From UBA4658 sp002405485 (lineage in GTDB: Bacteria > Planctomycetota > Phycisphaerae > Phycisphaerales > UBA1924): a stretch of DNA of 9,254 nucleotides. Every line of letters begins with the position of its first letter. Within the stretch, counting starts at the first letter, position 1. The DNA is taken from assembly GCA_036823255.1 (NCBI GenBank), contig DAISGC010000115.1, positions 1 to 9,254 of the forward strand, read 5' to 3'. The notes under the pieces were generated by a model. It saw nothing but the letters and a program-made list of their open reading frames with translations, had not been told where the DNA came from and did no database searches. Of the stretch, positions 6,752 to 9,254 are shown piece by piece. The translations under genes and the position numbers were made by a program.

Positions 6752-7591
6752 ATGAGCGGCACGTCGGACCGCGAACCGGACATGGAGCTTCCCAGGGTGA
6801 GCGCGGCGGAGAAGGAGCGTGCCGCGGCGTTGCTTGCCGCTCTGGAAGAGGCGTATCCCGACGCGCACTGCGAACTGACGTACACGACACCCCACGAGCT
6901 GCTGGTGGCGACGATCCTCTCGGCGCAGACCACGGACGTGAACGTGAACAAGGCGACCCCCGCGCTCTTTGCCCGTTTTCCGACGCCGGCGGACTACGCG
7001 CGGTCCTCGCCCGCGGAGATCGAGCCGTATGTCCGGTCGCTCGGTTTCTTCCGCAACAAGGCGCGAGCGGTGCACGAGTCGATGCGGGACGTGCACACGC
7101 GCTTCGCGGATCAGGTGCCCAGGACCATGGCCGAGCTGCTCACGCTCCGAGGCGTGGCGCGCAAGACCGCCAACGTGGTGCTGGGCAACGCGTTCAACAT
7201 CAACGTGGGCGTGGTGGTGGACACGCATGTGGCGCGGCTGAGCGCACGCCTGGGGCTCGCGCCGCCCAAGGCGACCGTGGCCATGATCGAACGCCGGCTC
7301 ATGGCCCTGTTCCCCAGAGAAAAGTGGTGCAAGCTCTCGCACATGCTCATCTGGCACGGTCGACGCGCGTGCAAGGCCAGGGGCGGAGCATGCGATCCGC
7401 ACCCCATCTGCCAGACCTTTGGCAAGCGGTGCGATCGACGGCCGGCTGGCAAGAGCGGGAAGGCGACGCTCACCATCTCGGCGGGGAATGCGCCAGGCCG
7501 CACGCCACCGGACACGAAGGCGGGCCCAAGGCAGCAGAAACGACAACGCTCGAAGGGGGCCAACTCGCCGGATCGGGCGGGGCGACGGTGA
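6752..7591 (+). CDS. nth: Endonuclease III (DNA glycosylase/AP lyase) with re-spaced Fe-S cysteines
   Basis: Nth removes oxidised pyrimidines in base-excision repair and cuts the resulting AP site. The 279-residue product has the six-helix barrel segment LLVATILSAQTTD (50-62) and the helix-hairpin-helix LTLRGVARKTANVVLG (130-145). The catalytic Lys138 lies in that hairpin, and the catalytic Asp157 is in VDTHVARL. The Fe-S loop normally reads C-X6-C-X2-C-X5-C. Here the cysteines are Cys207, Cys214, Cys220 and Cys227, spaced X6, X5, X6. Aligned on the conserved HPIC-like end, the third canonical Cys and two neighbours are missing, and an extra Cys lies seven residues later. A basic tail of about 50 residues (from 228) rich in Lys, Arg, Gly and Pro makes it longer than the 211-residue E. 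coli protein. Base composition matches its neighbours. The assignment is secure; the cluster state is unknown. Confidence 0.95.
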   Translation: MSGTSDREPDMELPRVSAAEKERAAALLAALEEAYPDAHCELTYTTPHELLVATILSAQTTDVNVNKATPALFARFPTPADYARSSPAEIEPYVRSLGFFRNKARAVHESMRDVHTRFADQVPRTMAELLTLRGVARKTANVVLGNAFNINVGVVVDTHVARLSARLGLAPPKATVAMIERRLMALFPREKWCKLSHMLIWHGRRACKARGGACDPHPICQTFGKRCDRRPAGKSGKATLTISAGNAPGRTPPDTKAGPRQQKRQRSKGANSPDRAGRR

Positions 7592-7599
7592 TCAGAAAA

Positions 7600-7673
7600 T
7601 ATGGTCGGCGGGAGTCGAACCCACAACCTCTGCCTTCGGAGGGCAGCGCTCTATCCAATTGAGCTACGACCAC
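7600..7673 (-). tRNA. tRNA-Arg, anticodon CCG
   Basis: The 74-base minus-strand sequence folds as a full cloverleaf. The acceptor stem GTGGTCG pairs with CGACCAT (first pair G-U). The D-stem is GCTC/GAGC, and the anticodon stem CTGCC/GGCAG surrounds loop CTCCGAA with anticodon CCG. The T-stem GTGGG/CCCGC (one G-U) carries loop TTCGACT, and the discriminator base is A. CCA is not encoded and must be added by the nucleotidyltransferase. It reads CGG arginine codons, fitting a GC-rich genome. The gene faces nth, with eight bases between their 3' ends, and I see no terminator. Confidence 0.95.
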
Positions 7674-7683
7674 GAATCCGTCG

Positions 7684-7712
7684 ATGCTACGATCGCCGCC
7701 CGTGCGGGGCAA
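7684..7712 (-). promoter_or_regulatory. Candidate promoter of tRNA-Arg
   Basis: On the minus strand TTGCCC (7712-7707) and TAGCAT (7689-7684) are separated by exactly 17 bases; each matches four of six sigma70 consensus bases. The -10 ends ten bases before the mature tRNA 5' end, leaving room for a very short leader. Confidence 0.45.
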
Positions 7713-7810
7713 ACATGTCCCCGTCGACACCTTGACGCGTCCAGCCCCGATGATCTTCACCGGTCGGCGGTGCCCGGTTGAGGGAAATCCGTCCGCCGCG
7801 TGCTCTTGCC

Positions 7811-9100
7811 ATGACCGATCATGATCATTCCGCCTCTCGACCCGTCCGCATCGGCATCACGCCGCTGTGGGCCATCCTGGGGTTCACGTTCCTGAACTCG
7901 GTCGGGTCGGCGGTGGTGTATGCCGGGGTCTTCTTTCTGGCCAAGGCCCAGTACGGGTTCACGCAGCGGGACAACTTTGTCCTGGCGTTGCTGTACGGGA
8001 TGACCTACATCCCCGCCGCCCTGGGCGTCGGGACCCTGCTCCGTCGACTCACCCGGGCCGGTGTTCAGCCACGGACGGTCCTGGGGGTCATCATGCTCGG
8101 GATGGCCGGGCTGTGCGTGCTCCCCTGGTCGGCGCAAGCGCTGGGGCTGGTGGGCACGGGCGAGGGGGCGTCGGCATGGCCGATCTGGCTGGCGGTCGGG
8201 CTGTACAGCCCGCTTTCGGGGATGCTCTGGCCGATCGTGGAGTCGTTCCTGGCCGGGGGCCGGACGGATCGTCAGCTCCGAGGCGACATTGGCAAGTTCA
8301 ACATTGCTTGGTCGAGCTCGCTGGTGGTGACCCTGCTGGTGATGGGCCCGCTGGTTGAGCAGTACGCACTCTGGATTCTGAACGGGCTGGCCGTGGTGCA
8401 CCTGTCGTGCCTGCTGGTGCTGCGGGGCTTTCACCCCGCGCCGGGCGAGCACGCGCACGAGAAGCACCATGCCCCGCGGGTATATCGGCAACTGCTGGCG
8501 TTCCTGAGGTTGATGCTCCCGGTGAGCTTCATGTTCGTCTCCACGCTCTCGCCCTATGTGCCCTTCGCACTGGAGCAGCTCAAGCTGGCCAAGCAGTATC
8601 ACACGCCGTTTGTGGCGATCTGGTACGCCGCCAGGGTGGGAACGTTCTTTGCGATGGAACGCTGGCATGGCTGGCACGGAAAGTGGAGCGTTCCGGTCGC
8701 GGGCGCCGTGGTGCTCATGGGGTCGTTCGCGGTGCTGGTGGCGGCGCCGATGCTGCTGGAGACAGCCAGTGCGCTGATCGTCTTCGGGATCGGGCTGGTG
8801 GGCTTCGGCATCGGTGTGGGCGTGATCTATTGTGCCGCGCTGTACTACGCGATGGAAGTCGGGTCCGACGGCGTGGACGCCGGGGGGATGCACGAGACGC
8901 TCATCGGCATCGGGTACAGCGTCGGGCCCGTCTGCGGGCTGCTGGGGCTGGCCGCGGTTGCCACGGGGGCCGTGCGCAGCCTCGACAGTCGCCAGGGCGA
9001 TGCCGCGACGCTCATCATGTTGGGGCTGGTCACGGCGCTGTCGGTTGCTGTCGGCGGGCTGGCGATCTGGCGAGCACGACGAGCGAAGGCCGAAGATTGA
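7811..9100 (+). CDS. Major facilitator superfamily transporter
   Basis: The 429-residue product has about 12 hydrophobic helices in two halves: about 19-43, 56-76, 88-107, 123-145, 167-184, 187-205, then 228-247, 264-280, 294-313, 319-346, 362-385 and 399-419. The halves are joined by a cytoplasmic loop with the His cluster EHAHEKHH (213-220). Short basic loops, for example LRRLTRAG (77-84), follow the positive-inside pattern. The late segment ALYYAMEVG (343-351) then GGMHETLIGIGYSVGP (358-373) is typical of MFS-like proteins in planctomycetes, by recollection. The substrate cannot be predicted. I chose the ATG at 7811; an in-frame TTG at 7778 would add 11 non-hydrophobic residues. No good Shine-Dalgarno is seen. 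The 137 bases upstream hold the tRNA promoter on the other strand and a lone TTGACG at 7732-7737 without a good -10. It is probably transcribed alone. Confidence 0.88.
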   Translation: MTDHDHSASRPVRIGITPLWAILGFTFLNSVGSAVVYAGVFFLAKAQYGFTQRDNFVLALLYGMTYIPAALGVGTLLRRLTRAGVQPRTVLGVIMLGMAGLCVLPWSAQALGLVGTGEGASAWPIWLAVGLYSPLSGMLWPIVESFLAGGRTDRQLRGDIGKFNIAWSSSLVVTLLVMGPLVEQYALWILNGLAVVHLSCLLVLRGFHPAPGEHAHEKHHAPRVYRQLLAFLRLMLPVSFMFVSTLSPYVPFALEQLKLAKQYHTPFVAIWYAARVGTFFAMERWHGWHGKWSVPVAGAVVLMGSFAVLVAAPMLLETASALIVFGIGLVGFGIGVGVIYCAALYYAMEVGSDGVDAGGMHETLIGIGYSVGPVCGLLGLAAVATGAVRSLDSRQGDAATLIMLGLVTALSVAVGGLAIWRARRAKAED

Positions 9101-9254
9101 CCGGATGACGGAAACCGACACGAGCCGCGTCCCAGTGACTTTGGACCAGGGCCAATATCTCGGAACAAGGGTTGGGGCGAAACGACTGCATGGCCCGAAG
9201 AACAGCAATCACGGCCGGAATGTGCACCCTGCGTGGCGGGGAAAGTGCCAGCAT
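9101..9254. other. Right-edge segment with no confident gene
   Basis: Two plus-strand frames stay open to the edge, from ATGs at 9105 and 9190. Neither product looks like a known protein N-terminus, and neither has a clear Shine-Dalgarno. A minus-strand frame from 9254 only overlaps the transporter. The segment may be a promoter region for a gene beyond the window. Confidence 0.3.

Noticed and set aside
7600..7673. tRNA gene as a mobile-element attachment site
   Set aside because: No integrase gene and no repeat of the tRNA 3' end is visible in the window; both flanks are ordinary genes.
7732..7754. TTGACG with GATGAT as a promoter for the MFS gene
   Set aside because: The -35 match is good, but the spacing to GATGAT is only 11 bases and at 17 bases there is no acceptable -10.
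7757..9208. A 483-codon minus-strand frame
   Set aside because: It is His/Arg/Gln/Pro-rich, antisense to the MFS transporter and lacks family motifs; the plus-strand frame has 12 clear membrane helices.
1..9254. CRISPR array, tandem repeats or phage/defence genes
   Set aside because: No regularly spaced repeats and no nuclease, helicase, toxin or integrase motifs were seen on either strand beyond the housekeeping Nth.

Overview
This GC-rich window (uniformly high GC, strong G/C preference at third codon positions, few convincing Shine-Dalgarno sites) looks like a chromosomal segment of a planctomycete, most likely a member of the Phycisphaerae. That assignment rests on gene style and recalled resemblance of the proteins, not on a search. 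I see no insertion sequence, CRISPR array, phage gene or compositional island, and no stretch over 300 bases without a gene.

Layout. (1) Positions 1-1754, minus strand: a probable heavy-metal efflux locus. A small secreted Cys/His-rich protein (1347-1754) is followed by a CusB/CzcB/HlyD-type periplasmic adaptor (1208 to beyond the left edge). The RND pump and outer-membrane channel that such an adaptor needs would lie outside the window. (2) Positions 1937-5163, plus strand: a tandem pair of exported trypsin-fold proteins. The first is a lipoprotein protease of the HtrA/DegP type with an intact His-Asp-Ser triad and apparently four PDZ domains. The second is a shorter secreted relative that has lost the catalytic His and Ser and looks like a pseudoprotease. 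(3) Positions 5196-6056, minus strand: a sugar-phosphate isomerase-like TIM-barrel protein, convergent with the protease pair. It is divergent from, and almost or actually overlapping the start of, (4) a four-helix membrane protein resembling DUF4149 (6088-6705, plus). (5) Positions 6752-7591: endonuclease III (nth) with an unusual spacing of its iron-sulfur cysteines. (6) Positions 7600-7673, minus: tRNA-Arg(CCG) with no encoded CCA. (7) Positions 7811-9100, plus: a 12-helix major facilitator transporter.

How the genes work together. Two groups look functionally linked. The first is the metal-binding peptide plus efflux adaptor. The second is the protease/pseudoprotease pair, probably an envelope protein-quality-control or sensing unit. 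The remainder is ordinary housekeeping: base-excision repair, a tRNA and a transporter. The most unusual content is the four-PDZ protease beside a catalytically dead relative, the re-spaced Fe-S ligands of Nth, and the secreted Cys/His-rich peptide. None of these alone proves a new system.
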